Origin: Pseudomonadota bacterium
GTDB taxonomy: Bacteria; Pseudomonadota; Alphaproteobacteria; Rhizobiales; Rhizobiaceae
NCBI GenBank assembly: GCA_023388675.1
Contig: JAEWFU010000081.1
Coordinates: 1 to 9,077, forward strand
DNA length: 9,077 bases
Reading direction: 5' to 3'
The translations under genes and the position numbers were made by a program. The notes below the pieces were generated by a model that worked only from the letters and a program-made list of their open reading frames with translations, had not been told where the DNA came from and ran no database searches. Shown in pieces: positions 1 to 6,969 of this stretch (positions are counted from its first letter, which is position 1; each line of letters begins with the position of its first letter).

Positions 1-533
1 TGTTCGAGGATGTCGAAGTGCCGTTCGAGAACGTGCTTTACGAGGAGGGCAAGGGCGTCGAGGTGCTGATGTCCGGGCTCGACTACGAGCGGGTGGTGCT
101 GTCGGGCGGGCCGCTCGGCATCATGGCGGCCGCGCTTGACGTCGCGATCCCCTATACGCAGGAGCGCCGCCAATTCGGCAATGCGATCGGCGAGTTCCAG
201 CTCGTCCAGGGCAAGCTCGCCGACATGTACACGACGATGAATGCGTGCCGCGCCTACGTCTATGCAGTGGCCTCGGCCTGCGACCGCAAGGAGACGACAC
301 GCAAGGATGCGGCCGGCTGCATCCTCTACGCGGCGGAAAAGGCGACGCAGACCGCGCTTGACGCGATCCAGCTTCTCGGCGGCAACGGCTACATCAACGA
401 CTACCCGACCGGCCGCCTGCTGCGCGATGCCAAGCTCTACGAGATCGGCGCCGGCACGAGCGAGATCCGCCGCTGGCTGATCGGGCGGGAGATGATGGGG
501 GAGCAGGCGAGACGTAGAGCGCTGGCGCTCTAG
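1..533 (+). CDS. liuA: Isovaleryl-CoA dehydrogenase, C-terminal part (5' truncated by window edge)
   Basis: This is the 3' end of an acyl-CoA dehydrogenase gene; the reading frame is open from base 3, giving 176 visible residues, and the start lies outside the window. The enzyme is an FAD flavoprotein that oxidises isovaleryl-CoA to 3-methylcrotonyl-CoA in leucine breakdown and passes electrons to electron-transfer flavoprotein. Visible family signatures are [12 protein letters not shown] at the beginning, [64 protein letters not shown] and [12 protein letters not shown] near the end. In isovaleryl-CoA dehydrogenases the catalytic base is the Glu of the LDYER segment, which is present here; most other acyl-CoA dehydrogenases carry it in the C-terminal part instead. 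The tail ARRRALAL is slightly longer than usual. Adjacent 3-methylcrotonyl-CoA carboxylase genes support the assignment over other short or branched-chain acyl-CoA dehydrogenases. Confidence 0.93.
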   Translation, partial: FEDVEVPFENVLYEEGKGVEVLMSGLDYERVVLSGGPLGIMAAALDVAIPYTQERRQFGNAIGEFQLVQGKLADMYTTMNACRAYVYAVASACDRKETTRKDAAGCILYAAEKATQTALDAIQLLGGNGYINDYPTGRLLRDAKLYEIGAGTSEIRRWLIGREMMGEQARRRALAL

Positions 534-564
534 TTCTTCATTTCCACAAAAATGGAGGCACGAC

Positions 565-1284
565 ATGCCGATTGATCAACGCCAGAAAGAGCTCATTTCG
601 GGCAATCGGGCCGATTTTTCCGGTCTTCGCGCGCTCTTCATCAACACGACGCTGTCACCCACCGAACAAGGCCGGTCGCACACCGAGACGCTCATGCGCG
701 ATGCGATCGAGATCATGTCGGGCTGCGGCGTCACGACCGACTATTTGCGCGCGGCCGACCACCGGATCGCCATCGGCGTCCAGCCGGATATGCGCAAGCA
801 TGGCGCGGAAGAGGACGATTGGCCGGACCACATCTGGCCGAAGGTGCGCGACAGCCATATTCTCGTGATCGGCACGCCGATCTGGCTTGGAGAGCAAAGT
901 TCCATCTGCCGCATGATCATCGAACGCCTCTACGCGCATTCGGGACAAACCAACGAGAAGGGCCAGTACGTCTTCTACGGTAAGGTCGGAGGATGCATGG
1001 TCACCGGCAACGAGGACGGCATCAAGGCTGTCTCCAAAACAGTGCTCTATTCGCTGCAGCATATAGGCTACACGATACCGCCTCAGGCCGATTGCGGCTG
1101 GATCGGCGAGGCAGGCCCCGGCCCTTCCTATGGCGACAAGCTGGAGGACGGGAGCCAGGCCGGCTTCGACAACGACTTCACCCGCAAGAATCTGACCACC
1201 ATGACCTTCAATCTCATGCACTTCGCGCGCATGCTTAACGATGCGGGCGGCGTTCCCGCCTACGGCAACACGACCGCGCAATAA
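565..1284 (+). CDS. Flavodoxin-fold NAD(P)H-dependent FMN-type reductase
   Basis: This encodes 239 residues, probably a cytoplasmic flavoprotein of the NADPH-dependent FMN reductase/flavodoxin superfamily. Residues 21-30 ([10 protein letters not shown]) form the first beta strand, and the following Ser/Thr-rich loop 31-40 ([10 protein letters not shown]) is where FMN phosphate binds in this fold. Residues 98-121 ([15 protein letters not shown] onward) match the typical strand plus flavin-contacting loop of the family. The substrate cannot be read from sequence. An ATG at 565 preceded by a good GGAGG fixes the start. It sits 31 bases after liuA and 19 bases before liuB, so co-transcription with leucine catabolism is likely. 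Possible roles are flavin supply, quinone or azo reduction, or redox protection; these are guesses. The family call is fairly sure, the function is unknown. Confidence 0.8.
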   Translation: MPIDQRQKELISGNRADFSGLRALFINTTLSPTEQGRSHTETLMRDAIEIMSGCGVTTDYLRAADHRIAIGVQPDMRKHGAEEDDWPDHIWPKVRDSHILVIGTPIWLGEQSSICRMIIERLYAHSGQTNEKGQYVFYGKVGGCMVTGNEDGIKAVSKTVLYSLQHIGYTIPPQADCGWIGEAGPGPSYGDKLEDGSQAGFDNDFTRKNLTTMTFNLMHFARMLNDAGGVPAYGNTTAQ

Positions 1285-1303
1285 AAAGCTCACGGGAGCC
1301 GCA

Positions 1304-2911
1304 ATGCCCATCATCAAGTCCGAACTTTCGCCCTCCTCCGATGCGTTCAAGGCAAATGTCGAGCGGATGCGCGAGCTTGTCGCCGACATCTCCGACAAGG
1401 CCGCGACCGTCGAGCTTGGCGGCAGCGAGGAGGCGCGCGAGCGTCATGTATCCCGCGGCAAGCTGCTGCCGCGCGAACGTCTCGCCCAGCTTCTCGACAC
1501 CGGCGCGCCTTTCCTCGAGATCGGCCAGTTCACGGCGTGGGGCATGTATGGCGAGGAGATCGCATCGGCCGGCATGATCTGCGGCATCGGACGGATCGAG
1601 GGCACCGAGTGCATGGTGGTCGTCAACGATGCGACCGTGAAAGGCGGCACCTACTATCCGCTGACGGTGAAGAAGCATCTGCGCGCGCAGGAGATCGCGC
1701 TGCAAAACAATCTGCCCTGCATCTACCTCGTCGATTCCGGCGGCGCCAACCTGCCCAACCAGGACGAGGTGTTTCCGGATCGCGAGCATTTCGGCCGCAT
1801 CTTCTTCAACCAGGCCAACATGTCTGCCGCCGGCATTCCGCAGATCGCCTGCGTGATGGGATCGTGCACAGCGGGCGGGGCCTATGTGCCGGCAATGTCG
1901 GACGAGACGATCATGGTGCGCAAGCAGGCGACCATCTTCCTCGGCGGGCCGCCGCTGGTGAAGGCGGCAACAGGCGAGGACGTGACGGCCGAAGAGCTTG
2001 GCGGTGCGGACCTGCATACACGCGAATCGGGCGTCGCCGACCACTACGCCACCGACGACACCCATGCGCTCGCCATCGTCCGGCGCATCGTCAAGAACCT
2101 GAATCGAAACAAGCGCGTAGGCGTGACGCTGCGCAAACCGATTCAACCGCTTTACGCACCGGACGAGATCTACGGCGTGGTACCCGCCGATCTGCGCCAG
2201 CCCTACGACGTGCGCGAAGTCATCGCCCGCCTTGTCGACGGCTCGGAGTTCGACGAGTTCAAGCAGAACTACGGCACGACGCTGGTCACGGGCTTCGCCC
2301 ATCTCCACGGCATGCCGGTCGGCATCCTCGGCAACAACGGCGTGCTGTTTTCCGAAAGCGCACTCAAGGGCGCGCATTTCATCGAGCTGTGCTGCCAGCG
2401 CAAGATTCCGCTGATCTTCCTGCAGAACATCACCGGCTTCATGGTCGGCCGCAAATACGAGGCCGGCGGCATTGCCAAGGACGGCGCCAAGCTGGTGACA
2501 GCGGTGGCGACCGCGCAGGTGCCGAAGCTCACCGTCATCATCGGCGGCTCCTTCGGCGCGGGCAATTACGGCATGTGCGGACGCGCCTATTCGCCCCGCT
2601 TCCTGTGGATGTGGCCCAACGCGCGCATCTCCGTGATGGGCGGCGAACAGGCAGCGACTGTGCTGGCGATGGTCAAGCGCGAGGGTTTCGAGCGCAGGGG
2701 CGAGGAATGGTCAGCCGAGGACGAGGCGAAGTTCCGCAAGCCGATCCTTATGAAATATGAGCATGAGGGGCATCCGCTCTACTCGTCCGCCCGGCTGTGG
2801 GACGACGGCATCATCGATCCGGCGAAAACCCGCGATGTGCTGGCGCTCTCGCTGAGCGCCGCCCTCAACGCGCCGGTGCCGGACACGAAGTTCGGCGTGT
2901 TCAGGATGTGA
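1304..2911 (+). CDS. liuB: 3-methylcrotonyl-CoA carboxylase, carboxyltransferase (beta) subunit
   Basis: The product has 535 residues, the usual length for this subunit. It transfers the carboxyl group from carboxybiotin to 3-methylcrotonyl-CoA, giving 3-methylglutaconyl-CoA, as part of a biotin-dependent complex with the LiuD alpha subunit. It has two crotonase-fold carboxyltransferase domains. The N-half carries [16 protein letters not shown] at 187-202 and [15 protein letters not shown] at 211-225. The C-half carries [20 protein letters not shown] at 341-360, [10 protein letters not shown] at 373-382 and the family-typical [20 protein letters not shown] from 414. The frame stays open upstream to 1241 inside the reductase gene, but the ATG at 1304 is chosen because GGGAG lies just ahead and MPIIKSEL fits the expected beginning. 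Geranyl-CoA carboxylase is a close relative; adjacency to isovaleryl-CoA dehydrogenase favours the leucine enzyme. Confidence 0.95.
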   Translation: MPIIKSELSPSSDAFKANVERMRELVADISDKAATVELGGSEEARERHVSRGKLLPRERLAQLLDTGAPFLEIGQFTAWGMYGEEIASAGMICGIGRIEGTECMVVVNDATVKGGTYYPLTVKKHLRAQEIALQNNLPCIYLVDSGGANLPNQDEVFPDREHFGRIFFNQANMSAAGIPQIACVMGSCTAGGAYVPAMSDETIMVRKQATIFLGGPPLVKAATGEDVTAEELGGADLHTRESGVADHYATDDTHALAIVRRIVKNLNRNKRVGVTLRKPIQPLYAPDEIYGVVPADLRQPYDVREVIARLVDGSEFDEFKQNYGTTLVTGFAHLHGMPVGILGNNGVLFSESALKGAHFIELCCQRKIPLIFLQNITGFMVGRKYEAGGIAKDGAKLVTAVATAQVPKLTVIIGGSFGAGNYGMCGRAYSPRFLWMWPNARISVMGGEQAATVLAMVKREGFERRGEEWSAEDEAKFRKPILMKYEHEGHPLYSSARLWDDGIIDPAKTRDVLALSLSAALNAPVPDTKFGVFRM

Positions 2912-2941
2912 CGATGCAGGCTGGCATCCCTGAAACGAAAC

Positions 2942-2966
2942 GGTCTGCGGGCGCGACCGCCCTACC
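2942..2966. terminator. Small GC stem-loop between convergent liuB and DUF922 gene (weak)
   Basis: GGGCG at 2949-2953 pairs with CGCCC at 2958-2962 around the loop CGAC, with GGT and ACC flanks that could extend it. It overlaps the stop of the minus-strand gene. On the minus strand the following bases are T-rich (GTTTCGTTTC) but there is no clean T tract. It may help terminate the convergent genes; evidence is weak. Confidence 0.3.
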
Positions 2967-3561
2967 CGCCATTTACCAGCGCGAGCACCAGCCGATGGAC
3001 GTTGCCGCCGTCGGTCAACTCGACCTGGTCGAATTCGCGGCTGCGACGGCGCTGCTCCTGCGACAGCGGGCCGAGACGGCTCTGCAGCTCGGCACGAACC
3101 TTCTGGCAGTCCGGATCGTTCGGCGCGGACAGGCCGATGGACGTGGCCTCGATCGCCTTGACGAGATCGATGATGAACTCGCCATGGACCTTCTCGTGCG
3201 CGGTTACACCGGTGACGAAGGTTTCCCAAAGACGCCGCGTCGCCGCCGGCATGTCACCGGACGCTTTCGGCAGGCGATAGATGATCGTCAGGCTCGGGCG
3301 CGCGGAGGCCAGCGTGCAGGAGCCATCCGGCTGCGGACGATAGTCGCGCGACCACAGCAGCTTGAAATCGGTGAACGCGATCGCTCGGCCAACGCCGACC
3401 TTGGGCCCGTTCTCGCCGATGGACCGGTAGAGCTCGATGCCGGAGCTGCCAGACACCCGATAGTGCTCGATCGTCTCCACCGGCTTCCAGTCGGCCTGGG
3501 CCATCGCCGGCATCCACACAATCGCTGCCGCCGCGGCCAGCAATCGCAAACCTCTCGTCAT
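2962..3561 (-). CDS. Secreted DUF922 family protein (putative Zn-dependent protease)
   Basis: This encodes 199 residues starting at the ATG whose complement is 3559-3561, with GAGGA about 8 bases upstream. A TTG at 3594 is a possible longer start, but it would put charged residues ahead of the signal peptide. Residues 1-23 (MTRGLRLL..., ending AMAQA) look like a cleavable Sec signal, so the protein probably acts in the periplasm. The mature part has GIELYRSIGENGPKV at 41-55, as in DUF922 proteins, and an HExxH zinc motif (HEKVH, 122-126) within TGVTAHEKVHGEFI. Two cysteines (82 and 152) could form a disulfide. The family is annotated as predicted secreted Zn-dependent protease; activity is inferred, not shown by sequence alone. 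It lies opposite to the liu genes, tail to tail with liuB (50 bases) and head to head with liuD (131 bases). Confidence 0.85.
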   Translation of the reverse strand: MTRGLRLLAAAAAIVWMPAMAQADWKPVETIEHYRVSGSSGIELYRSIGENGPKVGVGRAIAFTDFKLLWSRDYRPQPDGSCTLASARPSLTIIYRLPKASGDMPAATRRLWETFVTGVTAHEKVHGEFIIDLVKAIEATSIGLSAPNDPDCQKVRAELQSRLGPLSQEQRRRSREFDQVELTDGGNVHRLVLALVNGG

Positions 3562-3692
3562 GGCATTTCCTCGCCTGCCTCGCTCGCGCGGCAAGGTAGG
3601 GGCAAAGCACCAATTCGCACAACCGCATTCGGCATGGCGATCGCCACGGACGGCGAGAGCCGTTTCAGCATACCCGTTTCCAGGAGGGCTTC
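3562..3692. promoter_or_regulatory. Divergent intergenic region (DUF922 gene / liuD) with 12-bp palindrome
   Basis: These 131 bases must hold the 5' signals of two genes running apart. A perfect palindrome TGGCGATCGCCA occupies 3635-3646, near the middle, where an operator could serve both genes. A strong ribosome site AGGAGG (3682-3687) precedes the liuD ATG. I could not identify a convincing -35/-10 pair by eye. Confidence 0.4.
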
Positions 3693-5639
3693 ATGTTCGA
3701 CAAGATCCTGATCGCCAATCGCGGCGAGATCGCGTGCCGCGTCATCCGCACCGCGCGGCGAATGGGCATCGCGACCGTTGCCGTCTACTCGGATGCCGAC
3801 CGCCGGTCGCTGCATGTGGAGATGGCGGACGAAGCCGTCCATATCGGCCCCTCACCCGTCGGTGAGAGCTATCTGGTGGCCGAAAGGATCATCGAGGCGG
3901 CAAAGGCCACCGGCGCGCAGGCGATCCATCCGGGATACGGCTTCCTTTCCGAGAATCCCGAGTTCGTGGAGGCGGTGGAAGGTGCCGGGCTCGTCTTCAT
4001 CGGCCCTTCGGGGGCTTCGATCCGGGCCATGGGCCTGAAGGATGCGGCCAAGCGGCTGATGGAGAAGGCCGGCGTACCCGTCGTGCCCGGCTATCATGGC
4101 GAGGGCCAGGAGATCGTGATCCTCGCCTCCAAGGCACGCGAGATCGGCTACCCCGTGCTCATCAAGGCGCGGGCTGGCGGCGGCGGCAAGGGCATGCGCA
4201 AGGTCGACGACCCCGACGCCTTTCCGGAAGCGCTGGCCGCGGCAAGACGTGAGGCCAAGGCAGCGTTCGGCGACGACCGGGTTCTGGTCGAGAAATATGT
4301 CGAGAAGCCGCGGCACATCGAGGTGCAGGTGTTCGGCGACAATCACGGCAACGTCGTGCATTTGTTCGAGCGCGACTGCTCGGCACAGAGGCGGCACCAG
4401 AAGGTCATAGAGGAAGCTCCTGCCCCCGGCATGACGCCCGAGATGCGTGCGGCGATGACCGAGGCCGCGGTGACGGCGGCAAAGGCCATCGACTATTCGG
4501 GCGCCGGCACGATCGAATTCATCGTCGACGCCTCGCAGGGGCTGCGGCCCGACCGCTTCTGGTTCATGGAGATGAACACGCGACTGCAGGTGGAACATCC
4601 GGTGACGGAAATGGTCACCGGCGTCGATCTGGTCGAATGGCAGTTGCGGGTGGCAAGCGGCGAGCGGCTGCCGAAGTTGCAGGACAACATTTCACTGTCC
4701 GGCCATGCGTTCGAGGCGCGGCTTTACGCCGAGGACGCTGCGAAGGGGTTTCTACCGGCGATCGGCACGCTGCATCATCTGCGTTTCCCGCCGGCATCGC
4801 CGTCGCTGCGCGTGGAGACCGGCGTGCGCGAAGGCGATGCCATTTCGCCCTTCTACGACCCGATGATCGCCAAGCTGGTGGTTCACGGGCCGGACCGCGG
4901 TGCCGCGCTCGAAGCCCTGGGTGAAGCACTCGCCGGCACGGAAATTGCCGGTTCAGTAGTCAATACCGCATTTCTTGCCGCGCTCGCCCGCGACGCGGAT
5001 TTCGCAGCCGGCGATGTCGACACCGGGCTCATCGAACGCAAGCAGGCGGAACTGACCGCATCACATGCCCCCACAGCAGGCCATCTTACGGCCGCCGTGG
5101 TGACGGCAGCGGAAGTGACCCCCGATCCGCAGGCAGCGGACCCCTGGGCATCGCTGGCAGGCTACGCGCATTTTCATGCGCCCGTGCGGCAGGTGCGTCT
5201 ATCGCATGAAGACAACGAGATCGTCGCGAAGCTCGTCATTGCGGCCAACGGCAACGCGGTCGTCACGATCGATGGCGCCACGACGACGCTGCCGCTTGGC
5301 GCTGCACGCGCCGCCGCACGCTGGCCCGGCCACGTCACAGTCTTCGCCGGCGCAGCAAGCCACACCTTCGCGGTCGCCGACCCGTTCGCGGAAGCGGAGG
5401 CCGCGGCGGCAGGAGGCGACGCCCTGCGCGCGCCGATGCCGGGGCTGGTCAAGGTTGTGCGGGCGGCAGCGGGCGATGCGGTCGTGAAGGGCCAGCCATT
5501 GCTGGTGCTGGAAGCGATGAAGATGGAGCACACCATTGCCGCGCCGCACGATGGTATCATCGAAGAGATAGCCACCGAGGGCGCGCAGGTTACCGACGGG
5601 ACAGTGCTGGTGCGGTTCCAGGAGGAAGCAGAGGCATAA
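3693..5639 (+). CDS. liuD: 3-methylcrotonyl-CoA carboxylase, biotin-carrying (alpha) subunit
   Basis: The 648-residue product combines biotin carboxylase and biotin carrier in one chain, near the typical length for LiuD/MccA. It uses ATP and bicarbonate to carboxylate its own biotin, which then serves the LiuB carboxyltransferase. The order of parts is: N-terminal domain (ILIANRGEIACRVIRTARR from residue 5); HPGYGFLSENPEF at 79-91; ATP-grasp glycine loop AGGGGKGM at 161-168; RDCSAQRRHQKVIEEAPAPG at 227-246; and catalytic EMNTRLQVEHPVTEM at 293-307, where E293, N295 and R297 match E288, N290 and R292 of E. coli biotin carboxylase. A linker follows, with the biotinyl site EAMKMEH at 607-613 (K610 biotinylated). 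The ATG at 3693 follows AGGAGG. It is cut off from liuB by an antisense gene, so it probably has its own promoter. Propionyl-CoA carboxylase alpha is the main alternative; gene context disfavours it. Confidence 0.95.
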   Translation: MFDKILIANRGEIACRVIRTARRMGIATVAVYSDADRRSLHVEMADEAVHIGPSPVGESYLVAERIIEAAKATGAQAIHPGYGFLSENPEFVEAVEGAGLVFIGPSGASIRAMGLKDAAKRLMEKAGVPVVPGYHGEGQEIVILASKAREIGYPVLIKARAGGGGKGMRKVDDPDAFPEALAAARREAKAAFGDDRVLVEKYVEKPRHIEVQVFGDNHGNVVHLFERDCSAQRRHQKVIEEAPAPGMTPEMRAAMTEAAVTAAKAIDYSGAGTIEFIVDASQGLRPDRFWFMEMNTRLQVEHPVTEMVTGVDLVEWQLRVASGERLPKLQDNISLSGHAFEARLYAEDAAKGFLPAIGTLHHLRFPPASPSLRVETGVREGDAISPFYDPMIAKLVVHGPDRGAALEALGEALAGTEIAGSVVNTAFLAALARDADFAAGDVDTGLIERKQAELTASHAPTAGHLTAAVVTAAEVTPDPQAADPWASLAGYAHFHAPVRQVRLSHEDNEIVAKLVIAANGNAVVTIDGATTTLPLGAARAAARWPGHVTVFAGAASHTFAVADPFAEAEAAAAGGDALRAPMPGLVKVVRAAAGDAVVKGQPLLVLEAMKMEHTIAAPHDGIIEEIATEGAQVTDGTVLVRFQEEAEA

Positions 5640-5642
5640 CCC

Positions 5643-5690
5643 AAAAAGCGAAGGCCGCGCCGGCTGTTTCCGCCGGTCGCGACCTTCGTT
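5643..5690. terminator. Bidirectional intrinsic terminator between liuD and the Sel1 gene
   Basis: A long stem starts 7 bases after the liuD stop. Arms 5647-5664 and 5672-5690 pair over about 17 positions with one bulge and one mismatch, including CGAAGG with CCTTCG and CCGGC with GCCGG, around a 7-base loop. Read leftward, the stem is followed by TTTTT (AAAAA at 5643-5647 on +), an ideal terminator for the minus-strand Sel1 gene. Read rightward, the T tail is poor (TTCGTTC) but the stem is strong. Confidence 0.75.
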
Positions 5691-5743
5691 CATGGTAAGC
5701 CCCGGTGCGCCCGCACCCAACTCGCCATCCCTGTTCATTCCAT

Positions 5744-5764
5744 GAGGCGCGAGCGCCGCGCCTC
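5744..5764. repeat. Perfect 8-bp GC stem-loop just after the Sel1 gene stop
   Basis: GAGGCGCG (5744-5751) and CGCGCCTC (5757-5764) are perfect complements around a 5-base loop. It lies 7 bases past the stop of the minus-strand gene. There is no T tract on either side, so it may protect the 3' end or back up the terminator at 5643-5690 rather than terminate alone. Confidence 0.5.
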
Positions 5765-5771
5765 GTAAAAC

Positions 5772-6029
5772 TCAGTGCACGGTCATCCATTCGCGGGCGG
5801 CGCGAAGCGCCCTGGCGATGTCCTGCTTATTCATTGTCGCGGCGAGTTCCGCCCGCAGCCCGGCAGCCCGGTCGGACCCCTTGATCGCGGCGATGTTGAA
5901 CCATTTGTGGGCGGCGACGAGATCGACGTCGCAGTCGCGTCCGGTGGCGTACATCATGCCGAGTTCGAACAGAATTTCAGCCTGCGCGGTGGAGCCGATG
6001 CCGGCTTCAAGCATATCAAAACGAGCCAT
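5772..6029 (-). CDS. Small Sel1-like repeat protein
   Basis: This encodes 85 residues with no signal peptide or membrane segment. Residues 17-51 (AEILFELGMMYATGRDCDVD, then LVAAHKWFNIAAIKG) fit one Sel1-like (TPR-related) helical repeat: small residues, GMMYATG, and the W-F-N-x-A-A-x-x-G ending are characteristic. Sel1 repeats mediate protein-protein contacts, and one repeat is too few for a full superhelix, so it may act as an adaptor or dimerise. The remainder (52-85) is predicted helical, rich in Ala and Arg. The ATG at 6029 is preceded by GGGGA at a suitable distance. It is a single-gene unit, convergent with liuD. Its partner and process are unknown. Confidence 0.75.
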   Translation of the reverse strand: MARFDMLEAGIGSTAQAEILFELGMMYATGRDCDVDLVAAHKWFNIAAIKGSDRAAGLRAELAATMNKQDIARALRAAREWMTVH

Positions 6030-6443
6030 GTTCCAGTCCCCTGTGTGTCTCCCGAGAGCCCTTGTTTTGTGCGGGTCCCGTCGTGTGATCCGATGGTTTG
6101 GAGAATGCAGCGGAGGCTTGAATCCGTCGTTAAATGGCTTGCTTAATTTGCGGAAAACAAAACTAAAACAAGAGGTAAAGCTCGGATTTCGTTAAGGATA
6201 GGAAGCGCGGGATTCCCTGCATTTCGTCGAAAAGGTGATGAAAATTGTCCCCCTCCGGCGAAAGATTCCGCTAACCACGCTCCGGCTTCTTTCGACGACC
6301 CCGCCACCGCCGATAGCCAAAAGGGCCGGCAATCATGCCGTGCATGCGGGGCTTTCGCGGCATCGCAAATTCGTTTACTTTTACGTTTGCGTAAGTAACG
6401 AGCCCGCGCCGGGTATCAGCCCGTCCGGGATGGGAGGAAGAAC
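6030..6443. promoter_or_regulatory. 414-base divergent intergenic region (Sel1 gene / DUF2147 gene)
   Basis: I find no gene here that I can support. The stretch from about 6125 to 6200 is markedly A/T-rich compared with its surroundings (runs such as AAAACAAAACTAAAACAAG), fitting a promoter area. An inverted repeat, ATGCCGTG (6335-6342) with CGCGGCAT (6356-6363, one G-T pair), precedes the palindrome at 6380-6395. No clear -35/-10 pair was identified. The only sizeable + frame here (6235-6477) has atypical composition and overlaps the DUF2147 start. Confidence 0.5.
6380..6395. promoter_or_regulatory. TTACG-N4-CGTAA palindrome, candidate MerR-type (LiuR-like) operator
   Basis: TTTACGTTTGCGTAAG contains perfect 5-base arms TTACG (6381-6385) and CGTAA (6390-6394). 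Imperfect symmetry extends outward to TCGTT (6371-6375) and AACGA (6397-6401). It lies 48 bases before the DUF2147 ATG. From memory, LiuR, the MerR-family regulator of leucine/isovalerate genes, binds TTTACG/CGTAAA palindromes; the match is inferred. Confidence 0.45.
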
Positions 6444-6785
6444 ATGCTTCGCAAAATTGCAGCCACAGCCAGCCTGACACTCATACTCGCGGGCGCCGCA
6501 CTCGCGGATCCCATCGAAGGGAACTGGAAGACCGACAGCGGCGCCATCGCCCAGATCGCGGCGTCCGGCGGGAGCTTTACCATCACGTTGCGCAGCGGTG
6601 AGCATAACGGCAAGCGCATCGGCCAGATGCAGGCGGCCGGAAGCGGCAAGTACAAGGGGAAGATCACGGACCCCGCAAACGACAAGACCTATTCCGGCAA
6701 TGCCACGCTGAACGGCAACAGCCTTGCCATGCAGGGCTGCGTGGCGGCCATCTTCTGCCGCACGCAGAACTGGAAGCGCCAATAG
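6444..6785 (+). CDS. Secreted DUF2147 family protein
   Basis: This encodes 113 residues. Residues 1-21 (MLRKIAATASLTLILAGAALA, cleavage before DP) form a clear Sec signal peptide, so the mature protein of about 92 residues is periplasmic or secreted. The mature part follows the DUF2147 pattern: EGNWKTDSGAIAQI (25-38), a glycine-rich GQMQAAGSGKYKGKITDP section (60-77), KTYSGNATLNG (81-91), and the ending LAMQGCVAAIFCRTQNWKR (94-112) with two cysteines (99 and 105) in the usual position. It is slightly shorter than many members. The ATG at 6444 follows GGGAGG (6432-6437) with good spacing. The biochemical role of the family is not known to me; the fold is expected to be a small beta barrel-like domain. 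It appears monocistronic, with a stem-loop following. Confidence 0.85.
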   Translation: MLRKIAATASLTLILAGAALADPIEGNWKTDSGAIAQIAASGGSFTITLRSGEHNGKRIGQMQAAGSGKYKGKITDPANDKTYSGNATLNGNSLAMQGCVAAIFCRTQNWKRQ

Positions 6786-6796
6786 GCCAACCCGAC

Positions 6797-6830
6797 ACCG
6801 GCGGGCCTGCATCGACGCGGGACCGCCGGT
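6797..6830. terminator. Stem-loop after the DUF2147 gene, possible terminator
   Basis: ACCGGCGG (6797-6804) and CCGCCGGT (6823-6830) are perfect 8-bp complements around an 18-base loop, starting 12 bases after the DUF2147 stop. There is no T tract downstream, so factor-independent termination is uncertain. Confidence 0.45.
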
Positions 6831-6894
6831 CAGGCTCTCGTCTGGCGACACGATACTCATACCGTCGCACCCGATCATCGCGTGGCGCAGGCCT

Positions 6895-6969
6895 TCTTTC
6901 GTTAGGCACGCCCAGCCATCGAGGCTGGCTCGCGACCACCCCCCCGCCGACATGTGCAATCTTTCGTTA
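6895..6969 (+). repeat. Direct repeat TCTTTCGTTA, two copies 65 bases apart
   Basis: TCTTTCGTTA occurs at 6895-6904 and 6960-6969. The second copy extends to TTTCGTTAAGG (6962-6972), an 11-base word also found at 6187-6197 upstream of the DUF2147 gene. These are intergenic and could be a regulator half-site; spacing and function are unexplained. Confidence 0.4.
6912..6928. repeat. Perfect 6-bp hairpin CCAGCC/GGCTGG
   Basis: CCAGCC at 6912-6917 pairs with GGCTGG at 6923-6928 around a 5-base loop. It lies in the 275-base gap between the DUF2147 gene and the small ORF pair. Its role is unknown. Confidence 0.4.

Noticed and set aside
655..1398. Minus-strand open frame opposite the reductase gene
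   Set aside because: No family features, no ribosome site noticed, and the opposite strand encodes a coherent flavodoxin-fold protein.
1235..2377. Long open frame (380 codons) on the minus strand, antisense to liuB
   Set aside because: It lies opposite a clear conserved gene, its translation has no recognisable domain and is His/Arg/Val-rich, as expected for the complement of high-GC codons.
1537..2760. Open frame of 407 codons on the + strand inside liuB
   Set aside because: It is an alternative frame of liuB with an Arg-rich translation typical of a frame-shifted GC-rich gene.
3636..3645. GCGATCGC word, the HIP1 repeat of cyanobacteria
   Set aside because: A single occurrence in a clearly alphaproteobacterial gene context; treated as an ordinary palindrome.
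2797..3711. + strand open frame running from the end of liuB across the DUF922 gene
   Set aside because: The minus strand here has a signal peptide, HExxH motif and family pattern; this frame is its complement.
3852..4598. Minus-strand open frame opposite liuD
   Set aside because: It is complementary to the biotin carboxylase motifs of liuD and has no domain of its own.
6130..6146. TTAA...TTAA pair resembling a CtrA site
   Set aside because: The spacing is 9 bases, whereas CtrA sites have 7.
6235..6477. 80-codon + strand frame upstream of the DUF2147 gene
   Set aside because: Its composition is unlike its neighbours, and it overlaps the DUF2147 start and the palindrome region.
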